Positions 1-6,756 of a stretch of DNA of 7,687 nucleotides are shown here, in pieces (the first letter of the stretch is position 1; every line of letters begins with the position of its first letter). Under the pieces are notes generated by a model. The model made no database searches. It was not told the DNA's origin and was given only the letters and a program-made list of their open reading frames with translations. The position numbers were made by a program, and so were the translations under genes. The stretch comes from Pseudomonas sp. (lineage in GTDB: Bacteria; Pseudomonadota; Gammaproteobacteria; Pseudomonadales; Pseudomonadaceae), in the NCBI GenBank assembly GCA_030654635.1, contig JAURXE010000460.1, positions 1-7,687 of the forward strand. The letters run 5' to 3'.

Positions 1-13
1 GCGGGTCGACCAC

Positions 14-445
14 CTAGCCGGTCAACACCAGGCCCCAGGCGGCGAAATAGACCAGCACGCTGTCGCTCTGGCCCAGATGACGTTCCCACTCGGCGGCGCT
101 GAGTTTGTCGCGGATCAGCGCATCGGCGGTGGCGGCGTCAGGTACGCGCAGCAAAGCCTCGGCCAGGCACATGAGCATCAGCCCTTCCTGGGTGTCGAGG
201 CTGTACTGACGAAGAAGTGCGTCGAGGGTATCGACGGCATTGTCCCGGCTGCGCACATCTTCAATCAGCGTGCGGGCACTGCTGCGGATAGCGGCAATAC
301 CGGTGTCACCGGGGTCGGCGAGCTGTAATAGCTCAGTGAGATAGGCTGCCTCGTCGACGCTGTAATTAGCGCTGATGACGGGGAAGAACTCGGCGGCAGT
401 CTGGGTAAGAACGTCGCCCTGCAAGACGTGGCTGGCTTTAAACAT
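14..445 (-). CDS. putA: PutA N-terminal fragment, closed by an in-frame TAG
   Basis: Full-length PutA is the bifunctional flavoenzyme that oxidises proline to glutamate (proline dehydrogenase plus glutamate-semialdehyde dehydrogenase). The 143 residues here match the start of the short Pseudomonas form, which lacks the ribbon-helix-helix DNA-binding domain: it begins MFKASHVLQG, carries the PutA helical stretch LLRQYSLDTQEGLMLMCLAEA (residues 78-98, shown shortened as its key part) and ends WGLVLTG. A TAG then replaces the lysine expected from the family (E. coli has FTGKLV), and the next codons still read V-V-D-P up to the window edge. No catalytic domain is present before the stop. The ATG at 445 is preferred over a GTG one codon upstream, because AGAGGA lies about 8 bases before it. 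Either this is a nonsense allele or the base at the TAG is a sequence error. The family call is secure; the truncation is directly seen. Confidence 0.85.
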   Translation of the reverse strand: MFKASHVLQGDVLTQTAAEFFPVISANYSVDEAAYLTELLQLADPGDTGIAAIRSSARTLIEDVRSRDNAVDTLDALLRQYSLDTQEGLMLMCLAEALLRVPDAATADALIRDKLSAAEWERHLGQSDSVLVYFAAWGLVLTG

Positions 446-622
446 CACGCCTTTCCTCTTATGGAGTCATTGTTGTTGGTCTAGCCCATGGCCACGACAA
501 CGCTAGAACTCTTGGCTCTATGCACGCACCGTAGCGGGATGCCTGACTTTAGTGACAGAGCCATGACTGCTTCTTGCGCAAAGCTCTGGAGTTTTTGCCA
601 AAAGCTCCGCAGGGCAAAACAT

Positions 623-642
623 GCGTTTGAATCGCCAAACGC
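623..642. repeat. Inverted repeat, GCGTTTG-N6-CAAACGC
   Basis: Perfect 7-bp arms separated by AATCGC lie between putA and the divergent chemoreceptor gene. The size and symmetry suit a dimeric regulator's operator; a small RNA hairpin is the alternative. It has no T-tract, so it is not an intrinsic terminator. Function is inferred only from position. Confidence 0.4.
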
Positions 643-656
643 TTCGACGAACATAG

Positions 657-704
657 CTATACAAAACCTATACAGACGATAAAGAAAATCATTATTTCTG
701 TACA
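657..704. repeat. Three direct CTRTACA repeats
   Basis: CTATACA occurs at 657-663 and 668-674, 11 bp apart (one helical turn), and CTGTACA at 698-704, another 30 bp on. All face the same way in the AT-rich part of the putA/chemoreceptor intergenic region. In-phase direct repeats are a common binding arrangement for transcription factors, including AraC-type activators. Which protein binds, if any, is not shown. Confidence 0.35.
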
Positions 705-767
705 ACTTTAAAGCTTTCCACATAACATGACTTTGACGCCAATATTCCAACTCACCCGGAGTTACCC

Positions 768-2405
768 ATGCACCGCCCCATGAGCATCGCCCTACGCCTA
801 AGCCTAGGATTTGGCTTGATTCTGTCGCTGATGCTGCTGATCAGCCTAATCGGCGTGCAGCGTGTCGGCTTCATTGACAGTACTCTGACCGAAGTCAGCG
901 AAGACGCTGCCCTAAAACAGCGCTACGCGATCAACTTCCGCGGCAGCGTGCATGATCGTGCCATTGCCATTCGCGATGCGGTGCTGGTGGATGACGCCCA
1001 AGCCCTTCAACGTCAATTGCAGAATATTGACCGGCTGGCGAACTTCTACGCCGAATCCGCCCGCCCCATGAGTCAGTTGGTCAGCAGCAAGGGAGCATCC
1101 ACCGAGGAAAAACGCCTGCTTGCCCAGATCAACGAGATCGAACAAAGCACCCTGGCCCTGACTGCCACGCTGATCGCCGAGCGCCAGAACGGCGAACGCA
1201 GCAGCGCTGTGCGGCTGCTATTGGAGCAAGCCTCGCCGGCCTACGGTGAATGGCTCAAGCGCATCAATGCTTTCATTGATTTTCAGGAGGGCATCGTCAA
1301 CCAGAAGGTCAGCGCCGTGCGTGAGGCTGCCGAAGGTTTCAAATGGCTGATCCTGCTGGTGACCCTGGCCAGTGTGGTGTTTAGCGCAATCATCTCGCTG
1401 GTAATCATTCGCCAGTTGAAATCAACCCTCGGCGCCGAGCCGTATCAGGTCGCTGAAGCCATCCGCAATCTGGCTGATGGGCAGTTGCTACAACAACTCA
1501 CCACCCGTTATCCGAACAGCGTAATGGGCATTCTGCATGCCAGCCTGGGCAACTTGGCACAAACCATCGTTCAGGTCCGCAGTGCCGCCGAGCAACTGGC
1601 TACAGCCGCTACAACGCTGCAGGTGACCGCCGACAACAATCAGCAGCAGATTCGTGTGCAGTCCGACGAAGCGCAACAGATGGCCGCTGCGGTGAACCAG
1701 ATGGCTGCCAGCGTCAGCGAGGTGGCCAGCTATGCGAGCACCGCCGCTGCCGCCACCCGCAATGCCGACAGCGAGGCCGACCAAGGCAATCGCTTGGTCA
1801 AAGACAGCGCCGGCGGTATCCAGCACCTGGCGCAAACGTTGGAAAATGCTGCAACCACGGTGCAACAGGTGTCCCATGACAGCGCTGGCATTGAGACCAT
1901 CATCGAAGTGATCAATTCAATCGCCGAACAGACCAACCTGCTGGCCCTCAACGCAGCCATCGAAGCCGCCCGCGCCGGCGAGCACGGGCGAGGCTTTGCC
2001 GTGGTCGCCGATGAGGTGCGCTCGCTGGCCAGCCGGACCCAGGAGTCCACCCGCGAGATCCGCGCGATGATTGGCAAGCTGCAGGAAGGCGCCAGCAAAG
2101 CGGCCACAGTGATGCATGCCAGCCGAGACCTGGCACGCCAAACCGTAGAGCAGACCAGCCAGGCAGAAAGCGCTCTGGGCAAGATTCGTCAGGAGGTCAG
2201 CTCGATCAACAGCATGAACGCACAGATCGCCAGCGCCTCGGAACAGCAGAGCCTGGCCGCCGAAGAAGTCAGCCAGAACATCATCCGCATCCATGAAGCC
2301 ACTCGCCAGACTGCCGCTGGCTCAGCACTGATGGCCGGCGCCAGTCGCGAACTGGCTGGGCTGGCCAGCCAGCTGACAGCTCGGGTGAGCTTCTTTCACG
2401 TCTAG
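768..2405 (+). CDS. Methyl-accepting chemotaxis protein, four-helix-bundle sensor
   Basis: A complete 545-residue transmembrane chemoreceptor, which signals to CheA/CheW to bias flagellar rotation. In order: short cytoplasmic N-terminus, membrane segment 1 (about residues 8-30), a periplasmic helical domain (31-191) with the [14 protein letters not shown] stretch typical of the 4HB_MCP family, membrane segment 2 (about 193-215), a HAMP-like linker ([17 protein letters not shown]), then the long coiled-coil signalling domain. The conserved hairpin tip lies at 385-418 ([20 protein letters not shown], then [12 protein letters not shown]). The C-terminus (VSFFHV) has no CheR-docking pentapeptide. 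The ATG at 768 has GGAG six bases upstream. The gene is divergent from putA and converges with the AraC-family gene 18 bp downstream. The ligand cannot be read from sequence; proline or another amino acid is only a guess from the neighbour putA. Confidence 0.93.
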   Translation: MHRPMSIALRLSLGFGLILSLMLLISLIGVQRVGFIDSTLTEVSEDAALKQRYAINFRGSVHDRAIAIRDAVLVDDAQALQRQLQNIDRLANFYAESARPMSQLVSSKGASTEEKRLLAQINEIEQSTLALTATLIAERQNGERSSAVRLLLEQASPAYGEWLKRINAFIDFQEGIVNQKVSAVREAAEGFKWLILLVTLASVVFSAIISLVIIRQLKSTLGAEPYQVAEAIRNLADGQLLQQLTTRYPNSVMGILHASLGNLAQTIVQVRSAAEQLATAATTLQVTADNNQQQIRVQSDEAQQMAAAVNQMAASVSEVASYASTAAAATRNADSEADQGNRLVKDSAGGIQHLAQTLENAATTVQQVSHDSAGIETIIEVINSIAEQTNLLALNAAIEAARAGEHGRGFAVVADEVRSLASRTQESTREIRAMIGKLQEGASKAATVMHASRDLARQTVEQTSQAESALGKIRQEVSSINSMNAQIASASEQQSLAAEEVSQNIIRIHEATRQTAAGSALMAGASRELAGLASQLTARVSFFHV

Positions 2406-2417
2406 CCAGTGCGGACC

Positions 2418-2443
2418 AGCGCTTCAGGCGTTGCGTAAGCGCT
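2418..2443. terminator. Weak stem-loop between convergent genes
   Basis: AGCGCTT and AAGCGCT form a 7-bp stem around a 12-base loop, spanning the stop codon of the AraC-family gene just past the end of the chemoreceptor gene. It is the only hairpin in this 18-bp convergent junction. There is no T-run on either side, so it would be a poor intrinsic terminator. Confidence 0.2.
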
Positions 2444-3173
2444 TAGGGGTCAGGCCGAGGTAGCGACGCATAGCGGTGGTCAGGGCGCTCTGGCTGGAGA
2501 AGCCGCATTCTTCGGCGATCCGCACCAGTGGCAGCGGGCTGCTTTGTAGCAGGCGGCTGGCGCGGTCCAGCCGGGCTTTGAGCAGGTATTGGTGGGGCGT
2601 TAAGCCAACGCTGTCTTTGAACTGGGCGTGGAAGTGACTGGGGCTCAGGCAGGCGACGTTGGCCAGTTCGGCCACGCTGATGCGCCGCACCAGGTGTTCG
2701 AGGATGTAAGCATCCAGCCGTTCAATATCCAGAGTGCCGGTCAGGCTGCGGTTCTGGGCGCCGAACAGGCGCAGGTGCAAGGCGCGCAACAACACACCGC
2801 CGAGGGCGCGGGACAAATGCGGGTCGCTGCCAAATCGCGCCAGTTCGGCGCCGGCATAGCTCAGCAGGTTTTGAAAATCGGCATCCAGCGCCGGGTAGCG
2901 TGGGGTCTCGAACAGTTCGGCGAGCAGCGCCAGATCGGCCTCGGGAGTGTCGTGCTCATTGAGGTCGAGGATCAGCATGCGGTTGTCGCCGACTCCGGCG
3001 AATTGATGCTCGGCGTCGCCCGGCACCAAACAGGCGCGCATCCGGCAGACCTCGCCACCGCGGCCATTGACCTCAAACTCGGCCCGTCCGGCCAGCGACA
3101 AAATCAACTGGTGATAGTCGTGAGCGTGTTCATGGGCCTGATCATCCAAGCGCAGCAAGCGGGCATTGAGCAT
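2424..3173 (-). CDS. AraC-family transcriptional regulator
   Basis: A 249-residue regulator. The N-terminal half is a cupin-like effector domain (histidine-rich HEHAHDYHQ at 14-22, then LAGRAEFEVNG and LVPGDAEHQF). The C-terminal half is a typical AraC DNA-binding domain with two helix-turn-helix motifs: SVAELANVACLSPSHFHAQF (166-185), then VRIAEECGFSSQSALTTAMR (217-236), ending in the family signature YLGLTPKRLR. I chose the ATG at 3173; an upstream TTG at 3200 would add nine residues unlike a cupin start. The gene converges with the chemoreceptor gene and is divergent from the next chemoreceptor operon. In P. aeruginosa an AraC-type protein, PruR, activates putA in response to proline. A short PutA without its own DNA-binding domain two genes away makes a PruR-like role plausible, but the effector is unproven and control of the adjacent chemoreceptors is an alternative. 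Confidence 0.92.
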   Translation of the reverse strand: MLNARLLRLDDQAHEHAHDYHQLILSLAGRAEFEVNGRGGEVCRMRACLVPGDAEHQFAGVGDNRMLILDLNEHDTPEADLALLAELFETPRYPALDADFQNLLSYAGAELARFGSDPHLSRALGGVLLRALHLRLFGAQNRSLTGTLDIERLDAYILEHLVRRISVAELANVACLSPSHFHAQFKDSVGLTPHQYLLKARLDRASRLLQSSPLPLVRIAEECGFSSQSALTTAMRRYLGLTPKRLRNA

Positions 3174-3211
3174 CGATGAGTTCCAGGCCGGGCACGGCAA
3201 AAAGCGCCGTA

Positions 3212-3228
3212 TTAGAAAGCCATTCTAA
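3212..3228. repeat. Inverted repeat TTAGAA-N5-TTCTAA
   Basis: A perfect 6-bp inverted repeat with a 5-bp spacer lies 39 bp upstream of the AraC-family start and ~60 bp upstream of the candidate sigma-54 promoter of the divergent operon. The minus strand also reads TAGAAT here, which could serve as a -10 element for the AraC-family gene. An autoregulatory or shared operator is plausible from position. Confidence 0.4.
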
Positions 3229-3230
3229 CC

Positions 3231-3251
3231 GCTCGCCTCGCCGGTGCGAGC
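3231..3251. repeat. Inverted repeat GCTCGC-N9-GCGAGC
   Basis: Six-base arms separated by nine bases sit about 40 bp upstream of the candidate -24 element at 3289. The symmetry would suit a dimeric activator, but it does not match the NtrC site consensus closely, and G+C-rich inverted repeats of this size arise easily by chance. Confidence 0.25.
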
Positions 3252-3288
3252 GCCCACGACCGACGGCAGCGCGGCGCGCTAAGTGGCA

Positions 3289-3305
3289 CTGGCCAGTATC
3301 TTGCT
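3289..3305 (+). promoter_or_regulatory. Candidate sigma-54 (RpoN) promoter
   Basis: CTGGCCAGTATCTTGCT matches the -24/-12 consensus YTGGCACG-N4-TTGCW at all positions except the A and C after TGGC. The invariant GG and GC are exactly the required distance apart. Transcription would start near 3316, leaving a leader of about 38 bases before the ATG at 3354. No better sigma-70 promoter was seen in this gap. Sigma-54 promoters need an enhancer-binding activator, commonly linked to nitrogen metabolism or motility. The left half also forms a 10-bp palindrome (ACTGGCCAGT, 3288-3297). Confidence 0.5.
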
Positions 3306-3353
3306 ATCAAGCAGGAGTCGCCGAGTTCTATCGGTGCTGCCAGGAAGAGTCTC

Positions 3354-4451
3354 ATGTGGGAATTTGGCGTTCTTTTACTCAACCGCTGCGGGCCTTTACG
3401 CGCGGCTGTGCCGGCGTTGCTGGCATTGCTGGCCGTGGGGCTGGCGTTGGCGCAATACCGGCAAGGGGCAATCGCCGCACTGGTGCTCAGCCTGTATTTG
3501 AGCGTCGCCCTGCAGCGCTGGTGGCGTCGGCATACCGCGCCTTTGCAGCAAAGCCTGCAGCTGCTGGCCGCCACACTGGGCAGCCCGGCCGACGGCGAAG
3601 AGCTGCTGATCCGTTGCCGCGATCAGCAACGCCTGGCCGAACGCCTGCGCAGTGAGGTGCAATTTGCCAGTCAGGCCCTCGAGCGCATGGCCGAGCACAC
3701 CGAGCAGCAGAGCAGCCAGCAGAGCCAGCGAGTGAATATGATCGCCGCCGCCAGCGAGCAGATCAGCCAGACCCTGCTGCATATCCGCAGCCTGGCCGAC
3801 CATGCCCTGCAGGCCTTCGGCGAAACGCACCAAAAAAGCGAAGCGGGCTGTCAGGACGCGCAAAAAGTGGGCGGCGCCCTGCACGACATCGGGCAAAGCC
3901 TGGGCCGCACCGGCGTGGCGGTCGGTGAACTGCTGCTGCGTACCGAGGCAGTGGAGCGCGCCGTCGCCAGCATTCAGGGCTTAGCCAAGCAGACCCAACT
4001 GCTGGCCCTGAATGCCTCGATCGAGGCCGCGCGGGCCGGCGAGCAAGGCCGCGGCTTTGCAGTGGTGGCCGATGAAGTGCGGCATCTGGCCCAGGCCACC
4101 AGCCAGACCGCCGCCGAGATCACCCAGGTAGTGGCGGCAATTGCCGCAGCGGTGGCCACCGTACGCGGCCAGGTCGATGAGCATCGCGCGCTGTTGCAGG
4201 CTGGCAACCAGCAGAGCCTGGGGCTGGCCAGCAACCTCGACGCGCTGGCACTGCAAAGCCGCGGCAATATCGAGCAACTGGGCAGCATGCACCACGCCCT
4301 TCACGAGCACAGCCAGGCCAACCAATCGCTGAGCGAACAACTGCAACAGATCAGCGACGTGCTGCTGCGCCAAAGCGGCGACAACCAGCAGCTGCATGAA
4401 CTGACCCTCTACCTGACGCAGATGACCGCCATTCTGGAGGCCCAACCATGA
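3354..4451 (+). CDS. Chemoreceptor signalling protein without a ligand-binding domain
   Basis: A 365-residue methyl-accepting chemotaxis-type protein. Two closely spaced hydrophobic segments (about residues 16-33 and 39-54, joined by only QYRQG) form a membrane hairpin, followed by RWWRRH marking the cytoplasmic side. There is no periplasmic sensor, PAS or recognisable HAMP domain. The rest is the coiled-coil signalling region with the hairpin tip at about 207-244 ([20 protein letters not shown], then [12 protein letters not shown]); TQ replaces the usual TN. It is shorter than a standard receptor (~540) because the sensor is missing. The ATG has AGGA eight bases upstream. Its stop overlaps the next start as ATGA, so the two proteins are probably made together. 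I infer that the partner supplies the sensing function; alternatively the hairpin itself senses membrane state or energy. Confidence 0.9.
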   Translation: MWEFGVLLLNRCGPLRAAVPALLALLAVGLALAQYRQGAIAALVLSLYLSVALQRWWRRHTAPLQQSLQLLAATLGSPADGEELLIRCRDQQRLAERLRSEVQFASQALERMAEHTEQQSSQQSQRVNMIAAASEQISQTLLHIRSLADHALQAFGETHQKSEAGCQDAQKVGGALHDIGQSLGRTGVAVGELLLRTEAVERAVASIQGLAKQTQLLALNASIEAARAGEQGRGFAVVADEVRHLAQATSQTAAEITQVVAAIAAAVATVRGQVDEHRALLQAGNQQSLGLASNLDALALQSRGNIEQLGSMHHALHEHSQANQSLSEQLQQISDVLLRQSGDNQQLHELTLYLTQMTAILEAQP

Positions 4452-5146
4452 GCCTGATCAACGTCGCCCTGGGCACAGTCGCCGGCCTGCTGGCACTCGG
4501 CGCCCTCTGCAGCCGTTTGCGCCAACAGCAACAACAGCGGCAGAACCTGGCCTGGCAAGCCAGCCTGCAAAACGCCCTGGCCTTGCTGCAACGACTGCAA
4601 AAACATCGCGGCCTGGGCGGGCAATTGGGAAGCGATGCCCAGGCCCAGCGCGAGCAAATCGCCCACGAGCTGGACCAGCTATGGCGCCACAGCCCGCAAG
4701 ACGGCAGCGGCCTGGCCGAGCTGGATGGCGCCTGGCGCCGCCTGCGTCAGCAGCCCGGCGACTTTGCAGGCCACTGCCAGCTGCTCGAGCAACTGCTCAA
4801 TGGCATCGAACACCTAGAGCTGCGCCTGCTGCGCGGCCAACCCAGCCTGCAAGGCCTGACCCAAGCCTGCCGCGAACTGGAAGACCTGGCCCAGTTGCGC
4901 GGCCTGGCGGTGCGCGGCGCCCAGCAGCCCTGCTGCCCGTTGCCGCTGCAAGTGCAGATGCGTTACCTCAGCCAGCGCCTGCAACTCAACGCCAGCCGCC
5001 AGTTCGCCCTGGGGGCAGCGCTGCAGCAATTGCAGCGCGAACTGATCGAACCGGCCCGAGTGGCCATCAGCCCGGCCGCCTGCTTTACCTTGCTGACCCC
5101 GCTGATTGATGAGCGCCTGGGCTTGTTGCGTGAGCAGCTGGGCTGA
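4448..5146 (+). CDS. Membrane-anchored helical protein resembling a nitrate/nitrite-sensing (NIT) domain
   Basis: A 232-residue protein with one N-terminal membrane segment (about 4-21), a polar Q/R-rich junction ([10 protein letters not shown]) and ~200 helical residues rich in Leu, Gln and Arg. [17 protein letters not shown] (46-62) resembles the first-helix motif of NIT domains (LQKERGLS...), with His for Glu. [15 protein letters not shown] (144-158) resembles the later helix with a second RG motif, and the overall size fits one NIT domain. Known NIT domains bind nitrate or nitrite through arginines and occur in chemoreceptors, kinases and antiterminators. Positive charge just after the membrane segment suggests that the helical part is cytoplasmic. 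The ATG is preceded by a strong GGAGG seven bases upstream and overlaps the stop of the chemoreceptor gene. It is probably that protein's sensory subunit. The ligand is inferred, and a generic helical accessory protein is the alternative. Confidence 0.75.
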   Translation: MSLINVALGTVAGLLALGALCSRLRQQQQQRQNLAWQASLQNALALLQRLQKHRGLGGQLGSDAQAQREQIAHELDQLWRHSPQDGSGLAELDGAWRRLRQQPGDFAGHCQLLEQLLNGIEHLELRLLRGQPSLQGLTQACRELEDLAQLRGLAVRGAQQPCCPLPLQVQMRYLSQRLQLNASRQFALGAALQQLQRELIEPARVAISPAACFTLLTPLIDERLGLLREQLG

Positions 5147-5164
5147 CAGGGTTTTAGTGCCGGC

Positions 5165-5194
5165 AAAAAAACGGGCGACCCGCAGGTCGCCCGT
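5165..5194 (-). terminator. Intrinsic terminator between convergent operons
   Basis: ACGGGCGACC-CGCA-GGTCGCCCGT is a perfect 10-bp stem with a 4-base loop (5171-5194). Seven A's at 5165-5171 give a T-tract at the correct side for minus-strand transcription, ending the DUF1254 lipoprotein mRNA about 30 bases after its stop. On the plus strand the stem is followed by GTTCGTT, a weak T-run, so it may also terminate the chemoreceptor operon less efficiently. Confidence 0.9.
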
Positions 5195-5225
5195 GTTCGT
5201 TGCGCCAGCCTCGGCCTGCCGCAGG

Positions 5226-6704
5226 TTAATCCGCCTGCACAAGGCCGGGCGGACTCCAGTTGCCAGCACCGGCCGGCAGAATTGAGGGGGCTTCGATTTT
5301 CGGCCAGTACAGGCGCATTACCAGATAAATCGGGCCATTCGGTGCCGGCAGCCAATTGGCTTGTTTGTCGGCGCCCGGTGAATCTTTCTGGATGTACAAG
5401 GTTAGCGAGCCGTCGGCGTTTTTCTGCATGTCGGCCAGCATCGGCGAGTTGATCAGGTAGCGATTGATCGGGTTGTCGATCAGCAGCTGCGACTTGCCGT
5501 CGTACATAGTCACCGACCAGAAGGCATTCACCGGCGGCAGTTGGCCGGGTGCAAAGGTCAGGCTGTACTTGTGTTGGCTGCCATCGAGCGGCTGGCCGGC
5601 CGCGTCGGTGCGGGTTATTGGGTACATGGCTTCGGCCGCGTCGTTGCCGTAGATGCCGCCCTTGGCCGCCGCCGCGCGCATCAGCCAGTTGCCCTGGTAA
5701 AAGCTGCGGTCGCCAAACATCGCGCCGACCTTCCAGCCATTGATATTGCGCATGCCCTCGTTCAGATACTGGTTGACCTTGTCGTCACCTTCCTTCATGG
5801 CCAGCAGGACCGCGGCCTTGTGCTCCAGGGACAGGTCCTTGAATTCAAAGGTCTTGCCGGCACCGATGCCGATGCTGGCCAGCCTGGCGCGGATCGCCTG
5901 GTCATCAGGCGTCACCGGCACGAACTGCAAGGCCGCATCCAGGTATTCGTAGAAGTTCGCCTTGATCCCGGCGGTGGTCGCCGGTACGAAGTCGATCTTC
6001 GCCGCCGCTGCTGGAGCCGGCTGCTTGAGGAACGCCGACAGCGGCTGCGCCTGGTATCCCGCCTGCACCTTGGCCACGTTCGGCATGTCGGCGGCGTTAA
6101 ACAACTGGGTGCGGAACAAGGAGAGTGAGAACGGGGTCGTTGAAGTGAAGACCTGCTTGATGCCCGCCGGCGGCGTGCCCTGCCAGTCGGGACCGACCAC
6201 CAGATAATTGCCCGCCTCGACACCGGTCGCACGGCTGCCGATATAGCCATAGTTGTAGGCATTGCCATCGATCAGCTGCACGGCGTAGTAGCGCTGCTTT
6301 TCTACCGCCGGCACCGAGATCACCATCGGCTCGGTGCGCAAATCCAGCCACAGAATCGAATAAGGCGTGTCGCTGTTGGGGGTGACTACGGCGGTGTCTT
6401 TGTAGGTAGCCACGTGGGTATCGTTATAAATCGTGTTGAACGACGCCTTGAACTGGCTGGAGTTCTTGTCCACTGCAAACTCATTCATCACCGCATAGTT
6501 CATCACAATCGGCAGACCGTAAATGAACGCCTCTTCGGCAATCGCCTTGGTCTGCTCGATGCTTGGCGCCTGGATGCCGGCGGCTTTATCGGCCTGCACG
6601 GCGCTGTTAACCGGGTCAGTCTTCTGCTCGCAACCGGCCAAGCCGCTTAAGGCCATGGCGCCGCACAGCAAGCTGATAACGCTTAGTTGTGGTGATTTAC
6701 GCAT
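5226..6704 (-). CDS. DUF1254/DUF1214 domain lipoprotein
   Basis: A 492-residue exported lipoprotein. The signal peptide ends in the lipobox LAGC, with the lipidated cysteine at residue 25. The N-terminal DUF1254 domain starts near residue 55 (EEAFIYGLPIVMNY) and continues through the TPNSDTPYSILWLDL region and FRTQLFNAADMPNV. The C-terminal DUF1214 domain covers about 370-470 (FWSVTMYDGKSQLLIDNP, then RYLINS). This pair of domains is widespread in bacteria and its biochemical role is not established, so none is assigned. The ATG has AGAGGGA six bases upstream. The gene lies 52 bp downstream of the outer-membrane protein gene on the same strand, with no visible promoter or terminator in the gap, so the two are probably co-transcribed and both act in the envelope. 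The unit ends at the 5165-5194 terminator. Confidence 0.93.
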   Translation of the reverse strand: MRKSPQLSVISLLCGAMALSGLAGCEQKTDPVNSAVQADKAAGIQAPSIEQTKAIAEEAFIYGLPIVMNYAVMNEFAVDKNSSQFKASFNTIYNDTHVATYKDTAVVTPNSDTPYSILWLDLRTEPMVISVPAVEKQRYYAVQLIDGNAYNYGYIGSRATGVEAGNYLVVGPDWQGTPPAGIKQVFTSTTPFSLSLFRTQLFNAADMPNVAKVQAGYQAQPLSAFLKQPAPAAAAKIDFVPATTAGIKANFYEYLDAALQFVPVTPDDQAIRARLASIGIGAGKTFEFKDLSLEHKAAVLLAMKEGDDKVNQYLNEGMRNINGWKVGAMFGDRSFYQGNWLMRAAAAKGGIYGNDAAEAMYPITRTDAAGQPLDGSQHKYSLTFAPGQLPPVNAFWSVTMYDGKSQLLIDNPINRYLINSPMLADMQKNADGSLTLYIQKDSPGADKQANWLPAPNGPIYLVMRLYWPKIEAPSILPAGAGNWSPPGLVQAD

Positions 6705-6756
6705 TGGTCATCCCTCTCGATTTACTGGGTGTCTACAGCGGAAACTCAGGCCACCA

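Larger units (their letters stand above)
446..767. promoter_or_regulatory. putA / chemoreceptor divergent intergenic region
   Basis: This ~320-bp stretch separates the starts of putA (minus) and the chemoreceptor (plus), so it should carry both promoters. Bases 640-730 are clearly more AT-rich than the coding DNA. It contains a 7+7 bp inverted repeat (623-642) and three CTRTACA elements (657, 668, 698). No convincing sigma-70 promoter was found on either strand. On the plus strand GACGATAA (675-682) resembles the flagellar sigma (FliA) -10 element GCCGATAA at 7 of 8 bases, but no matching -35 element is present. Short reading frames across it show no recognisable protein. Confidence 0.55.

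Noticed and set aside
488..682. 64-codon plus-strand frame beginning MATTTLE, like the start of long-form PutA proteins.
   Set aside because: The resemblance ends after seven residues, it is on the wrong strand for putA, it has no ribosome site, and it covers the presumed promoter region.
675..682. GACGATAA as a flagellar sigma (FliA) -10 element for the first chemoreceptor gene.
   Set aside because: The -10 match is good, but no TAAA-type -35 element occurs at the required distance, so it is mentioned only as a weak possibility.
481..750. 89-codon minus-strand frame in the putA/chemoreceptor gap.
   Set aside because: No recognisable domain, atypical composition, and overlap with repeats and AT-rich promoter DNA; more likely a chance open frame.
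1730..2294. Long antisense frames across the chemoreceptor signalling domain, with similar ones at 3974-4445.
   Set aside because: They mirror the conserved, G+C-rich coding sequence of the real receptor genes and show no protein features of their own.
3302..3310. TGCTATCAA as an extended -10 sigma-70 promoter for the split-receptor operon.
   Set aside because: Only a 4 of 6 match in the hexamer with no -35 element; the overlapping sigma-54 match is clearly better.
3176..3655. 159-codon plus-strand frame overlapping the start of the second chemoreceptor gene.
   Set aside because: Arg/Ala/Pro-rich shadow frame without homology; the receptor frame from 3354 has the ribosome site and the conserved domains.
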